DNA of 64,000 nt, taken from contig JAUJNG010000001.1 of the NCBI GenBank assembly GCA_030448265.1, positions 28,490 to 92,489 of the forward strand, in the 5' to 3' direction. This DNA comes from Abditibacterium sp. (GTDB lineage: Bacteria; Armatimonadota; Abditibacteriia; Abditibacteriales; Abditibacteriaceae). Under the pieces are notes generated by a model. The model had not been told where the DNA came from. It saw only the letters and a list, made by a program, of their open reading frames with translations, and did not search any database. The position numbers and the translations under genes were made by a program. Within the stretch, counting starts at the first letter, position 1; every line of letters starts with the position of its first letter. Of the stretch, positions 1 to 7,665 are shown piece after piece.

Positions 1-129
1 GTGACTTGTTATAAAGGTACTTGATGTCGATGAAATGTAAAGTTTGGGCTTTCGCCTATAGATTAGATTTTTTTTGTGGGGTAAGGCCGACAATTTCGTT
101 GGCTGCGACTTCATGTCGCTTGGTGAGTT

Positions 130-969
130 TCAACCAATGATTGCCTCGTTCGGTTCGAAACCGGCGCCGACGAAATCGCGCGTGGCGCGCCGCGAGGGCG
201 CGTCGGGATCGTCTTCGTAACGTCGCGCGGCTTCCAGAAACAACTGCGCGACGTTGGGAAGCGCCGCTTTCATCGCCTCGGTGACTTCCCTGTGCGACAA
301 CGGCTGCGGCGAAATGCCCGCCGCCGCGTTGGTGACAATCGAAACCCCAACATAAGACATCTCCGCCTCGCGCGCCAGGGTGCATTCGGGAACGCCGGTC
401 ATGCCCACCACATCGGCGCCCCAGCGCGCGTAATTGCGAATTTCGGCGGCGGTTTCGAAACGCGGCCCGTCGGCGCACAAATAAGTGCCGCCGTCTTTTA
501 AATCAATCCCCAAATCGCCTGCAACCGACAAAAGCAGGGAGCGCAAATGCCCGCAGTAGGGCTGCGTCACGTCGATATGAACGGCGCGCTCGTCGAAAAA
601 AGTTTTTTCGCGGTTGGTGGTGACATCGAGAAACTGATCGAGCAAAACCAGGGTTCCCGAAGGCCACTCTGGGCGCAGTCCGCCCACGGCAGTCGAGGCC
701 AGAATGCCGGTGACGCCCATATTTTTGAGCGCGGCGATGTTGGCGCGGTAGTTGATGCGATGCGGCGGCACGGTTTTGTTTTGCGGCGCGTCGCTTTGCG
801 CGTGGCGGTGCAGAAACACCACGGGACGGCTTTCCAAAAGCGCGTGCGTGACGTTGGCGATGCCGAAACGGGTTTCGACCTGGCCGTCGTGAGCATTTTT
901 GAAGGGCGAATTGGCGCCGCGCAAATCGAAACCGGTGCCGCCGATGAAAGCGAGAAGGGAATGGGGCAT
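130..969 (-). CDS. mtnP: S-methyl-5'-thioadenosine / thioinosine phosphorylase family
   Basis: Phosphorolytic nucleosidase of purine salvage and the methionine salvage pathway, about 279 aa, the usual size for the trimeric PNP/MTAP family. Visible are the N-terminal phosphate loop (AFIGGTGF), HRHAQ, the nucleoside-site segment GPRFETAAEIRNYARWGAD, and VGMTGVPECTLAREAEMSY, all typical of MTAP/MTIP. The segment NAAAGISPQPLSHREV looks more MTIP-like (methylthioinosine) than eukaryotic MTAP-like, but substrate cannot be fixed by eye. I chose the ATG at 969, immediately before the conserved beta-strand; the frame stays open to 1074. No clear Shine-Dalgarno. Divergent from the lipid kinase. Bases 1-129, downstream, hold nothing I can support. 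Confidence 0.88.
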   Translation of the reverse strand: MPHSLLAFIGGTGFDLRGANSPFKNAHDGQVETRFGIANVTHALLESRPVVFLHRHAQSDAPQNKTVPPHRINYRANIAALKNMGVTGILASTAVGGLRPEWPSGTLVLLDQFLDVTTNREKTFFDERAVHIDVTQPYCGHLRSLLLSVAGDLGIDLKDGGTYLCADGPRFETAAEIRNYARWGADVVGMTGVPECTLAREAEMSYVGVSIVTNAAAGISPQPLSHREVTEAMKAALPNVAQLFLEAARRYEDDPDAPSRRATRDFVGAGFEPNEAIIG

Positions 970-1068
970 GAAGAGAAGTTTAAGGCGAAACGCGGAGGGC
1001 AGGGGCCAAAACGTCGCTGGAGCAATCAACCTCACCAATGCCAACTCCGTCATAATCAAATCGCCCTC

Positions 1069-2073
1069 ATGCACTCTCCGTCAGACCACAAGCCGACGAT
1101 TTTAATTCTCGCCAATCCCACCGCCGGAGCGGGCAAGGGCCGCGCGTCGCGTCTGCGTTTGCTCGAACGGGTGCAGGCCGACTTCGAAAAACACGGCTGG
1201 CGCGTTCATATCGGTCTGGAAAACGAATCGAGCGGCATCCGCGATCGCGCCCATCACGCGGCCAAAGCCGGAGCGCCGCTCATCGTCGCGGCGGGCGGCG
1301 ACGGCACCGTCAATGCCGTCGCCAACGGCATTTTGCAAGCCTCTGGCGGAGCGAAATCGGAAACCAAACTGGGCGTTTTGCCCCTGGGAACCGGAAACGT
1401 CTTCGCTTTCAATCTGGGATTGGGCAAAGGCTGGAAACCTGCCTGCAAAACCATCCGCGAGGGCCACACACGTCGCATCGACGCCGGTTTAGCCATTCCG
1501 CTTGGTGGCGCGCGGCCCGCCTCCAAATCCGGCGGTGCGGCCTCAGAACCCGAAGAACGCTATTTTCTGCTCATGGCGGGCGTGGGTTTCGATGCCAAAG
1601 TCATCGAGGACACCAGTTTGCGCCTCAAATTCGTGCTGCGCGATTTCGCCTACGCGCTGCGAAGCCTGCAAAACGCGGTCGTGCATCGTGGCACGCACGT
1701 CACGCTCACTTTTCCCGATGGGCACGTCGAAAACTTCTTTTCCTGGCTTTTGATGGCGGGCAACGCCGCGAGCTATGCCTGGGCGATTCGCTTCACCGAA
1801 CAGGCGCGATTGGATGATGGAAAACTCGATGTATGCGCCTTTCCCTTCGAGAATAAAATGGTGTCGGTGCAGCAGGTGATGCAGCTGCTGATGGGCCAGC
1901 ACGTCGAGCGCGGCAAAGCGCGTTACTTCAAGACGACGGGTGTTAAAATCGAGAGCGCGCCGCCGGTTCCCGTCCAGCTCGACGGCGACGAATGGGGCAC
2001 CACGCCCCTGGAACTTCGGGTGTGTCCAGGCGTGTTGGATGTGCTTTCGCCCCTCGCGAACGGAGAAAAATGA
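1069..2073 (+). CDS. Diacylglycerol kinase-family lipid kinase
   Basis: ATP-dependent lipid kinase of the DAGK_cat/YegS/DgkB family (334 aa), expected to phosphorylate diacylglycerol or a related lipid at the inner membrane face. Seen: N-terminal NPTAGAGKG (about residues 16-24), the catalytic nucleotide loop GGDGTVNAVANG (76-87), PLGTGN (105-110), and a C-terminal beta-sandwich ending in VQLDGDEWG. The frame is open far upstream to 547, but homology begins after the ATG at 1069. Its stop overlaps the larE start (ATGA), so the two are translationally coupled, although no functional link is known. Confidence 0.88.
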   Translation: MHSPSDHKPTILILANPTAGAGKGRASRLRLLERVQADFEKHGWRVHIGLENESSGIRDRAHHAAKAGAPLIVAAGGDGTVNAVANGILQASGGAKSETKLGVLPLGTGNVFAFNLGLGKGWKPACKTIREGHTRRIDAGLAIPLGGARPASKSGGAASEPEERYFLLMAGVGFDAKVIEDTSLRLKFVLRDFAYALRSLQNAVVHRGTHVTLTFPDGHVENFFSWLLMAGNAASYAWAIRFTEQARLDDGKLDVCAFPFENKMVSVQQVMQLLMGQHVERGKARYFKTTGVKIESAPPVPVQLDGDEWGTTPLELRVCPGVLDVLSPLANGEK

Positions 2074-2909
2074 ACCAGAAATTAGACGATTTGCGCGCCA
2101 ATATCGGCGGATTGGGACGAGTCATCATCGCGTTTTCGGGCGGCGTCGATTCGGCGTTTTTGCTCAAAGTCGCGCGCCAGGAACTGGGCGACCGCGCGGT
2201 GGCGATGATCGGCATTTCGCCCTCGCTTTTGCCCGAAGAATTGGACGAAGCGCGCGAGGTCGCCTCGCAAATCGGCGCGCCGCTCCGCGAAGTGGAAACC
2301 CACGAAATCGAAAACCAGAACTACGCCTCCAACCCGACCAATCGCTGCTATTTCTGCAAAAGCGAACTCTTCGACGTGCTGCAAAAGGTGGCAAACGAGG
2401 AAGGCTTCGACGCGGTGTGCGACGGCACCAACCTCGACGATCTCAAAGAATGGCGTCCTGGCGCACAGGCGGGCAGCGAACGCGCGGTGCGCTCGCCGCT
2501 TCGCGAAGCCAATTTGAGCAAGGCCGAAATCCGCGAACTGTCGCGCGAACTGGGCCTGCCGACGTGGGACAAACCGGCGATGCCGTGTTTGAGCAGCCGC
2601 ATTCCCTACGGCCAGAGCGTGACGCGCGAGGCGCTGCACCGCATCGGGCGCGCCGAAGTGTGGCTGCGCGAAAAAGGACTGCGCGAAGTGCGGGTGCGCC
2701 ATTATCTCGAAAACGACGCGCCCCAGGCCCGCATTGAAGTCGCGCCCGACGAGATGACGACAGTTTTCGAGTTTTGGAACCAAATCGGGCCAAAACTGCG
2801 CGAGTGGGGTTTCGAGTCGATATTGCTGGATGTCGAAGGCTACAAACGCGGCAAAATGAACGTCGCGGCCAAGGTCGGGCCGCAGCCGATTCAATTGCTG
2901 CTCAAATAG
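2070..2909 (+). CDS. larE: LarE-type ATP-dependent sacrificial sulfur transferase
   Basis: PP-loop ATP pyrophosphatase that thiolates the pyridinium cofactor precursor in nickel-pincer nucleotide synthesis (known for LarE). Seen: SGGVDS PP-loop at residues 23-28, the family signature NRCYFCKSELF with Cys93 and Cys96, and MPCLSSRIPYG with Cys173, equivalent to the sacrificial Cys of Lactiplantibacillus LarE. Having all three cysteines suggests the iron-sulfur-cluster-dependent, catalytic kind of LarE rather than the single-cysteine sacrificial kind (inference). 279 aa, normal length. Start ATG at 2070 follows a purine-rich GGAGAAAA and overlaps the previous stop. No larB or larC is in the window. 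Confidence 0.9.
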   Translation: MNQKLDDLRANIGGLGRVIIAFSGGVDSAFLLKVARQELGDRAVAMIGISPSLLPEELDEAREVASQIGAPLREVETHEIENQNYASNPTNRCYFCKSELFDVLQKVANEEGFDAVCDGTNLDDLKEWRPGAQAGSERAVRSPLREANLSKAEIRELSRELGLPTWDKPAMPCLSSRIPYGQSVTREALHRIGRAEVWLREKGLREVRVRHYLENDAPQARIEVAPDEMTTVFEFWNQIGPKLREWGFESILLDVEGYKRGKMNVAAKVGPQPIQLLLK

Positions 2910-2910
2910 G

Positions 2911-3013
2911 CAGCGAATAAATTCGCCTCAAAACAACGAAGTCCGCCTGCGCGGACTGAGGCCCTCAACCTGCGAAGGCAGGTTTCGATGTGTTGCGGCG
3001 AATTTATTCGCTG
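2911..3013. repeat. Nested 103-bp palindrome between convergent genes
   Basis: Perfect 17-bp outer inverted repeat (2911-2927 with 2997-3013, CAGCGAATAAATTCGCC). Inside are two smaller hairpins, GTCCGCC/GCGGAC-type and CCTGCC/GGCAGG-type; the two halves of the element are imperfect inverted copies of each other. It lies between larE and the convergent membrane-protein gene, whose stop codon is inside the right arm, so it can act as a bidirectional terminator. The shape also fits a REP or MITE-like mobile palindrome. Confidence 0.75.
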
Positions 3014-3264
3014 TAAAAACGCCAGACCCAGATCCCCACTACCGCAATCCAGAAAGCCGCGATGAGAAGCGGATGTTTGCCCAGACAGCGCGTTTGGGTG
3101 TGCCCCTGGAAATGCGCGAGCGCGAAGAACAGCGCCGCGCCGCTCGCCGCGACGGGCAGAGCGTAAGGGCCGGTCAGAAGGCACAGCGTGGCGATTTTGC
3201 AAAAGGTGAAGGCGAGGCGTTCCAGCGCTTCGCCTTTGGTTTTTTGCGGCGAGGTTTCGGTCAT
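3004..3264 (-). CDS. Small two-helix membrane protein
   Basis: 86-aa protein of no family I recognise. The N-terminus is charged (MTETSPQKTKGEALERL); two hydrophobic stretches follow (about residues 19-50 and 70-82), ending in WVWRFYSE. The ATG at 3264 overlaps the stop of the upstream zinc-ribbon gene (ATGA), so it is translated as the third member of the lgt set. The stop codon is within the right arm of the palindrome. Function unknown; co-translation with a membrane zinc-ribbon protein is the only clue. Confidence 0.65.
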   Translation of the reverse strand: MTETSPQKTKGEALERLAFTFCKIATLCLLTGPYALPVAASGAALFFALAHFQGHTQTRCLGKHPLLIAAFWIAVVGIWVWRFYSE

Positions 3265-3623
3265 TTTGGATGTTTGTTGAGGCGTATGATGCCCCAGATG
3301 CACGCGGCGGCCAAGCCTACTGCCACCATGCCGCCGCCAACAACTGGCCCCCATTGTGAAATATTAGTGCTTGACACACCAACGTCGGGCACGACCGCCA
3401 TTCCACCGCCCAAAAGCACAAAACAGGTGCCTGACAACCCAAATCCCACGGCCCCGATCCCCAAAAGCAACTGGCGCATAAGAGTAACAACGCCGCCGCT
3501 TCGAGAGTGCGGAGATTGCAGCGCTGCGCCGCAACGCGGGCAAAACGCCGGTTTCTCATCAATAGCCGCGCCGCAATTGGGGCAGGTTTGCGCCGCCGGT
3601 TGTGGAAGCGGAGATGGATTCAT
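3261..3623 (-). CDS. Zinc-ribbon membrane protein
   Basis: 120-aa protein with an N-terminal double-CxxC zinc ribbon (CPNCGAAIDEKPAFCPRCGA), a short linker, and two or three hydrophobic segments with glycine-rich faces (residues 49-72 and 90-113). The C-terminus is basic (RLNKHPK). This zinc-ribbon plus membrane-helix design is common in proteins of unknown role. The ATG at 3623 overlaps the lgt stop and its own stop overlaps the next ATG, giving a tightly coupled lgt - zinc ribbon - small membrane protein operon. Confidence 0.7.
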   Translation of the reverse strand: MNPSPLPQPAAQTCPNCGAAIDEKPAFCPRCGAALQSPHSRSGGVVTLMRQLLLGIGAVGFGLSGTCFVLLGGGMAVVPDVGVSSTNISQWGPVVGGGMVAVGLAAACIWGIIRLNKHPK

Positions 3624-4333
3624 AATGCGGGCACTTTGCGCGATGGAAGAAACGAGTCGCGCAGCGAACGCGCCGCGTAAAGCGCGGCGCAGAGACAAAG
3701 AATTTGCACGCTCGAAAGTCCGGCGAAAGCTAAATCGCGCTCTCGAAAACCTTCGATGAGGAAACGGCTCAGGCCGTAAAGCAGCAGATAAAGGCGAAAC
3801 AAATCGCCTTCGCGCGGCAAACGGTCGCGCAGTGTCCACAAAATCACGAACAACACTCCCGCTCCCAGCGCCGAGTAAATCTGGGCCGGATGCCGCCACG
3901 CGCCGTGCTGGAAAACCGCGCAGAACCCCGAAAACGGCGTGCCGAAACAGCAGCCGTTGAAGAAACAGCCAAGGCGCCCCACCGCTTCTCCGGCGGGAAG
4001 TGCGAGTGCCCACAAATCGCCCGTCGAGCGGGTAATGCCCAGTCTTCGCTTGGCGGTTTCCACGCTCATCCAGCCGAAAATGAGGCCGCCAACCAGCGAT
4101 TTGCCGCCATTTCGCGGGTCGAAAAACGCGGCGGCTTCCATGCCTGTCGCGTTCGAGGCAGAAAAAAGCCACTGTGTGAGCCGCGCGCCCAAAACGCCGC
4201 CCGCCATGCCGCACAGCGCCACCAGACGCATTCCCTGCGTCGCCAAATCGCGGCGGCGCGCCTCACGCCACAGCACGAGGGCGCCGGTCAGGAATCCGAG
4301 AAATGTCCACAATTCGCCGAGTGTCATGGTCAT
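3620..4333 (-). CDS. lgt: Prolipoprotein diacylglyceryl transferase (Lgt family)
   Basis: Integral membrane enzyme that moves diacylglycerol from phosphatidylglycerol onto the lipobox cysteine of prolipoproteins. Seen: KSLVGGLIFGW (matches the HGGL region but lacks the His), the Lgt signature GEAVGRLGCFFNGCCFG, HPAQIYSALGA, and RFLIEGFRERD near the C-terminus. 237 aa with about six or seven hydrophobic segments, slightly shorter than E. coli Lgt. The missing histidine and the extra Cys pair are shared by Lgt-like proteins of several phyla, so activity is likely but not certain. The lipoprotein at 7666 would be a client. Confidence 0.82.
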   Translation of the reverse strand: MTMTLGELWTFLGFLTGALVLWREARRRDLATQGMRLVALCGMAGGVLGARLTQWLFSASNATGMEAAAFFDPRNGGKSLVGGLIFGWMSVETAKRRLGITRSTGDLWALALPAGEAVGRLGCFFNGCCFGTPFSGFCAVFQHGAWRHPAQIYSALGAGVLFVILWTLRDRLPREGDLFRLYLLLYGLSRFLIEGFRERDLAFAGLSSVQILCLCAALYAARSLRDSFLPSRKVPAL

Positions 4334-4335
4334 AA

Positions 4336-4398
4336 AGGCGTCAGGCCTCAGGCGTCAGAAAACCAACTCTGGCTCCTGACGCCTGGCCCCTGACGCCT
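4336..4398. repeat. 63-bp palindrome upstream of lgt
   Basis: Arms 4336-4358 and 4376-4398 pair over 23 bp with only the central few bases mismatched. Each arm itself holds a direct repeat of GGCGTCAG. It fills the whole gap between the radical SAM stop and the lgt start, so it could terminate or attenuate transcription between them. Confidence 0.7.
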
Positions 4399-4400
4399 AA

Positions 4401-5900
4401 TCATCCAAAATCGCTCGCATCGTCAAACAGCCAACGCCAGCAAAAGGAATGGCGTTTGGGATCGTGCTCGAACGTGCCCGAATGCACGCAGCACTGACGA
4501 ATGCGCGCGTCGTGAAAAGTGTGAGCGTCCATGAACTGCTTCACTGTGATGCGAAACGTTTTTTGCGCCACGCTTTCCAGATCGGGTTTCTGGCTCCACA
4601 GCGCGCCCAGAATTTCCGGCAGGCCCGCCACGCAGCCGCACAGTCGGGCGATGTCGGAGGCCATTTTGAGCGTCGAAACCTGGCCCGAATTGGAAAAAAC
4701 GCGCTCGATGGCGCCGCTTCGCAGCATTTCCGCCACGCTGCCCGATACGCAGTCGAAGGAAATCGTGTTCGACACCAGATGAATCCAGCGTTTGAGTTCC
4801 TCGCGCCCAATCAGGCGCGGCAGACTTTTCCACTCGCCTCGGCGGGTTTGCAGCAAATAGGTGATGTCGCAGCAGTCGCGGTGCGAGCAGGGCAGGGGAA
4901 TGAAATCTTCGCCCGTCACCAAGCCGCCCGTCTGCGCGCCCAGTCGCCGCGTGATTCCGGTCGGTGTGACGCGATGGCAGGGGTCGAAACCGGCGTTTCG
5001 CCCGCTTCCGAACACGGGTTGAATCGCCATTCCCGAACAGTGCGGCGTGTTCAAACCAAGTTTCACGACCGCGCCGACTTCATCGTCGCCCGCGCCTTTC
5101 GAAACGCTCATCACGAGGGTTGACCAGATTTTGGCACTGTTCAAACGCTCCAGAGCGCGCAATTTTTCGTCAATCACATCTTCGCCGCGATGAAATTGGC
5201 TGGTCGAGGGCTTGAAGCCGTCGAATTGCAGATAAATTTCGACGCGCTCGCGGTGCTGGGCCAGAAAATTTAAAAAGCGGTCGTCGCGCGCGATGCGGCG
5301 GCCATTGGTGTTAATCAGAACGCGGGTGATGTTTTCTTCCAGCGCGCGTTCGATGATGCGCGGCAAATCTTCGCGCACCGTCGGTTCGCCACCCGACAGC
5401 ATCAAAACGCCCAGTTTTCCACCCTCGCGCTCCAGCAAAACGCGCACGGTGTGCGAGATTTCATCGAGCGTGGGGTGTTCGACGAGCGGAATCGCGGTTC
5501 CAGGCCGCAGGGCGCTGGCGTAGCAGGTCGGACAGGAAAAGTTGCATCTCTGCGTCACATTCAAGAGCAAAATGCAGGTGTGCTGGCCGTGCGAAGCGGG
5601 CAGGCCGTCGCGGTAGCCGTGCGGAAAAGGCGCGAAATTGGCGGCGCGGTCGGGGATGATTTGCGAAGTCGGCGTTGCCCAGCCGGCCCGCGCGCGCCAC
5701 AATTCCAGATCTTCTTCGTAAAGCGATTCGCTTTCGCCGTGCTGGGCGCAAAATCGCTTCATCCACACCTTGTCGTGGTGAGAAACCAACATTCCAGCGC
5801 GCCACACATCGTCATCGGAGCGGCGCGGGCCGTCGGCGAAACAGTGCGGACACACAGTTGTGGTGTATTCTTCGATGAGATAAGGGCGCGGCGCGAGCAT
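4401..5900 (-). CDS. Radical SAM protein, tetraether synthase (Tes/MJ0619)-like
   Basis: 499-aa radical SAM enzyme. The core CNFSCPTC (CxxxCxxC) binds the SAM-cleaving 4Fe-4S cluster, followed by LSGGEPTVREDLP and INTNG. The N-terminal part resembles a rubredoxin-like zinc/iron segment (CPHCFADG, then FCAQHGE) and the C-terminal part is cysteine-rich (CSHRDCCDITY; CGC; QCCVHSGTF), the arrangement of the archaeal MJ0619/Tes family that joins lipid alkyl chains and of its bacterial homologues. Placement upstream of lgt is compatible with a membrane-lipid role but is not proof. Start ATG at 5900. Alternative: another MoaA-like peptide or lipid-modifying radical SAM enzyme. Confidence 0.72.
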   Translation of the reverse strand: MLAPRPYLIEEYTTTVCPHCFADGPRRSDDDVWRAGMLVSHHDKVWMKRFCAQHGESESLYEEDLELWRARAGWATPTSQIIPDRAANFAPFPHGYRDGLPASHGQHTCILLLNVTQRCNFSCPTCYASALRPGTAIPLVEHPTLDEISHTVRVLLEREGGKLGVLMLSGGEPTVREDLPRIIERALEENITRVLINTNGRRIARDDRFLNFLAQHRERVEIYLQFDGFKPSTSQFHRGEDVIDEKLRALERLNSAKIWSTLVMSVSKGAGDDEVGAVVKLGLNTPHCSGMAIQPVFGSGRNAGFDPCHRVTPTGITRRLGAQTGGLVTGEDFIPLPCSHRDCCDITYLLQTRRGEWKSLPRLIGREELKRWIHLVSNTISFDCVSGSVAEMLRSGAIERVFSNSGQVSTLKMASDIARLCGCVAGLPEILGALWSQKPDLESVAQKTFRITVKQFMDAHTFHDARIRQCCVHSGTFEHDPKRHSFCWRWLFDDASDFG

Positions 5901-5950
5901 AGGGTGATTTTAGTTGGGCGGCAGGGTGTTTGGAAATGGAGAAAGCCAGC

Positions 5951-6021
5951 GCTCGACTCCCACGCCCAGAGGGCACCCGACTCTCCCGCAGCGGGTGCCC
6001 TCTGGCGCGTGGGAGTCGAGC
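5951..6021. repeat. 71-bp long-stem palindrome in a divergent promoter gap
   Basis: Left arm 5951-5979 pairs with right arm 5992-6021 over about 29 bp with a single bulged base (start GCTCGACTCCCACG, inner GGGCACCCG), leaving a 12-nt loop. It sits between the divergent radical SAM and amidohydrolase-like genes, so it is not at a transcript end; a mobile hairpin repeat is more likely than a terminator. Confidence 0.75.
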
Positions 6022-6098
6022 ACCTACTTCCTCCAACCGCCCCAACAATTGCCCCGCGCGCGCAATTCGCATAAAATGGCCCGTGACTTCCGCATTTT

Positions 6099-6833
6099 AT
6101 GGCTGCTCCTCCCATTTTCGACGCCTGTTCGCTGTTTGGCCCCTGGCCGCAGCGTGAGGATTTGCCCCTGCAAAACCTGCTCGATGCGATGGGCCAGAGC
6201 AACATCGCGCGCAGTGTGGCGCTCGCCACGACGGGCATTTTCTACGATTCCCACCAGGGCAACGCCGCCACTTTCGAGGCCGCGCGTGCTCATCCCAGCC
6301 AGCTTTTGCCCGCCGCGACGCTCGATCCGCGCTCCTATCCCGATTGTTTAACTGAAGCCGAAAACTGCGCCGCGCAGGGCGTGCGTTTCGCGCGTTTTTT
6401 CCCGTTTTCGCAGGGCTGGCCGCTCAAACTGGCGCCGTTTCGCGAACTTTTGCACAAATGCGACACGCTGGGCATGACCGTCGCCGTCGAAGTCGCGCGC
6501 GCCGGCGATGCGACCGAACTGTCCGATGCCGTCGCCTTTACCAACGCGCCGCTGCTGCTGGCGGGCGTGGCCTCGGAAAATCTGGGCGAAGCGCTGGCGA
6601 TTTTGCGTTCCTCGCCCAAATTTCATCTCGAAACCACCCAACTCAGCGCACCTGGCGCGCTCGAAACCATCGTGTCTCAAGTGCCCGACGGCGCGCAGCG
6701 CTTGATTTTTGCCTCTTATTCGCCCCTGCGCTACCTGTCGGCGGCGCTGGGGCCGGTTTTGGCCTCGGGCCTCACCCCCGACCAAAAAACCGCCATTCTG
6801 GGCGGTAATTTGAAACGACTGATAGCCAAGTAA
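6099..6833 (+). CDS. Amidohydrolase-like protein, metal ligands lost
   Basis: 244-aa TIM-barrel-like protein whose layout matches the amidohydrolase_2 family and the gene that follows. The canonical N-terminal HxH is replaced (IFDACSLFGPWP), and the late GSDWP-type aspartate segment reads FASYSPL, so a binuclear hydrolase centre is unlikely. Conserved family-like segments remain (AATLDPRSYPDC, GVRFARFFPF). Start ATG at 6099. It may be a non-catalytic partner of the downstream paralogue. Confidence 0.6.
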   Translation: MAAPPIFDACSLFGPWPQREDLPLQNLLDAMGQSNIARSVALATTGIFYDSHQGNAATFEAARAHPSQLLPAATLDPRSYPDCLTEAENCAAQGVRFARFFPFSQGWPLKLAPFRELLHKCDTLGMTVAVEVARAGDATELSDAVAFTNAPLLLAGVASENLGEALAILRSSPKFHLETTQLSAPGALETIVSQVPDGAQRLIFASYSPLRYLSAALGPVLASGLTPDQKTAILGGNLKRLIAK

Positions 6834-6863
6834 CGGAGGAGGGAAGTGGGGAGGAAAATCGAT

Positions 6864-6905
6864 CCTCCCTCCTCCCTCCTCCCTCCTCCCTCCTCCCTCC
6901 TCCCG
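6864..6905 (+). repeat. 7-bp microsatellite (CCTCCCT x 6) abutting a start codon
   Basis: Five exact CCTCCCT units plus a sixth ending in G, finishing 2 nt before the ATG at 6908. A purine tract just upstream (from 6835, GGAGGAGGG) is its complement, so the leader RNA could fold back. There is no Shine-Dalgarno, because the tract is all pyrimidine. Slippage would change the leader in steps of 7. Confidence 0.85.
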
Positions 6906-6907
6906 CC

Positions 6908-7636
6908 ATGCCCCTCATCGACCTGCACTGCCATCTCGGTTCCACTGCCGAAACTCTCGCCCTGCGCGCACCCGATGCGAGCGCGGCGCGCGCCTACGCC
7001 GATCAGTTCGGCGTCGAAACGCTGTGTTTTTCGGCGGCGCACGCTTCGAGCGATTTGTGTGGCGGCATCGGCGAACTGGTCGAGCTTTTGGGCGTGGATA
7101 AGCGCTTTCGCGGCTGGCTTACCCTCTCAATTCACCAGACCGAGCTGTCGGGCGAACTGGCGCGCAAATATCTGGTCAAAGAAGCGTTTTGCGGCGCGCT
7201 CATCGAACAAAAGGACGATGCCGATGCCGTCACCACGGCGGGCGGGCGCGAAGTGCTCAACGCGCTGCGGCGCTATTCGCGGCCCATTTTGCTCACCGCC
7301 TCGTCGCCCGCGACGCTGGATGCCGCCGTTCACGTCGCGCGCGAGTTTCCCACGCTCAAGTTTTTGATTTCGCCCCAGGACGAATACCTCACCCGCGTCA
7401 CGGTTCAGGCCATGAAAGAGGCGGTCAACAGCGTGTTTTTGCCCGTCGCGGCGTTCGCCGAGCGCGATGTCATCGCGAGCGCGGTTCACATTCTGGGCGA
7501 GCGCCGCGTGGCCTGGGGGTCGAACTGGGGCCGTTTTCATCCCGCCGCCGCCCTGGGCATGATCCGCGACAGCGCTCTGGGCGCCGCGCAGCGCGAGCGC
7601 GTCGGAGTGCGCAACGCGCGCGAGATACTGGCTTAG
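6908..7636 (+). CDS. Amidohydrolase-family protein
   Basis: 242-aa amidohydrolase_2-like TIM barrel. The N-terminal metal motif is present (IDLHCHLG, HxH), but the late metal Asp of the GSDW motif is Asn here (WGSNWGRFHP), and no clear middle histidine pair is seen. It is a paralogue of the preceding gene, which has lost even the HxH. Its leader is a pyrimidine microsatellite. Substrate unknown. Confidence 0.65.
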   Translation: MPLIDLHCHLGSTAETLALRAPDASAARAYADQFGVETLCFSAAHASSDLCGGIGELVELLGVDKRFRGWLTLSIHQTELSGELARKYLVKEAFCGALIEQKDDADAVTTAGGREVLNALRRYSRPILLTASSPATLDAAVHVAREFPTLKFLISPQDEYLTRVTVQAMKEAVNSVFLPVAAFAERDVIASAVHILGERRVAWGSNWGRFHPAAALGMIRDSALGAAQRERVGVRNAREILA

Positions 7637-7665
7637 TTTTGGGTTATAAAAAACAGCACCACACA

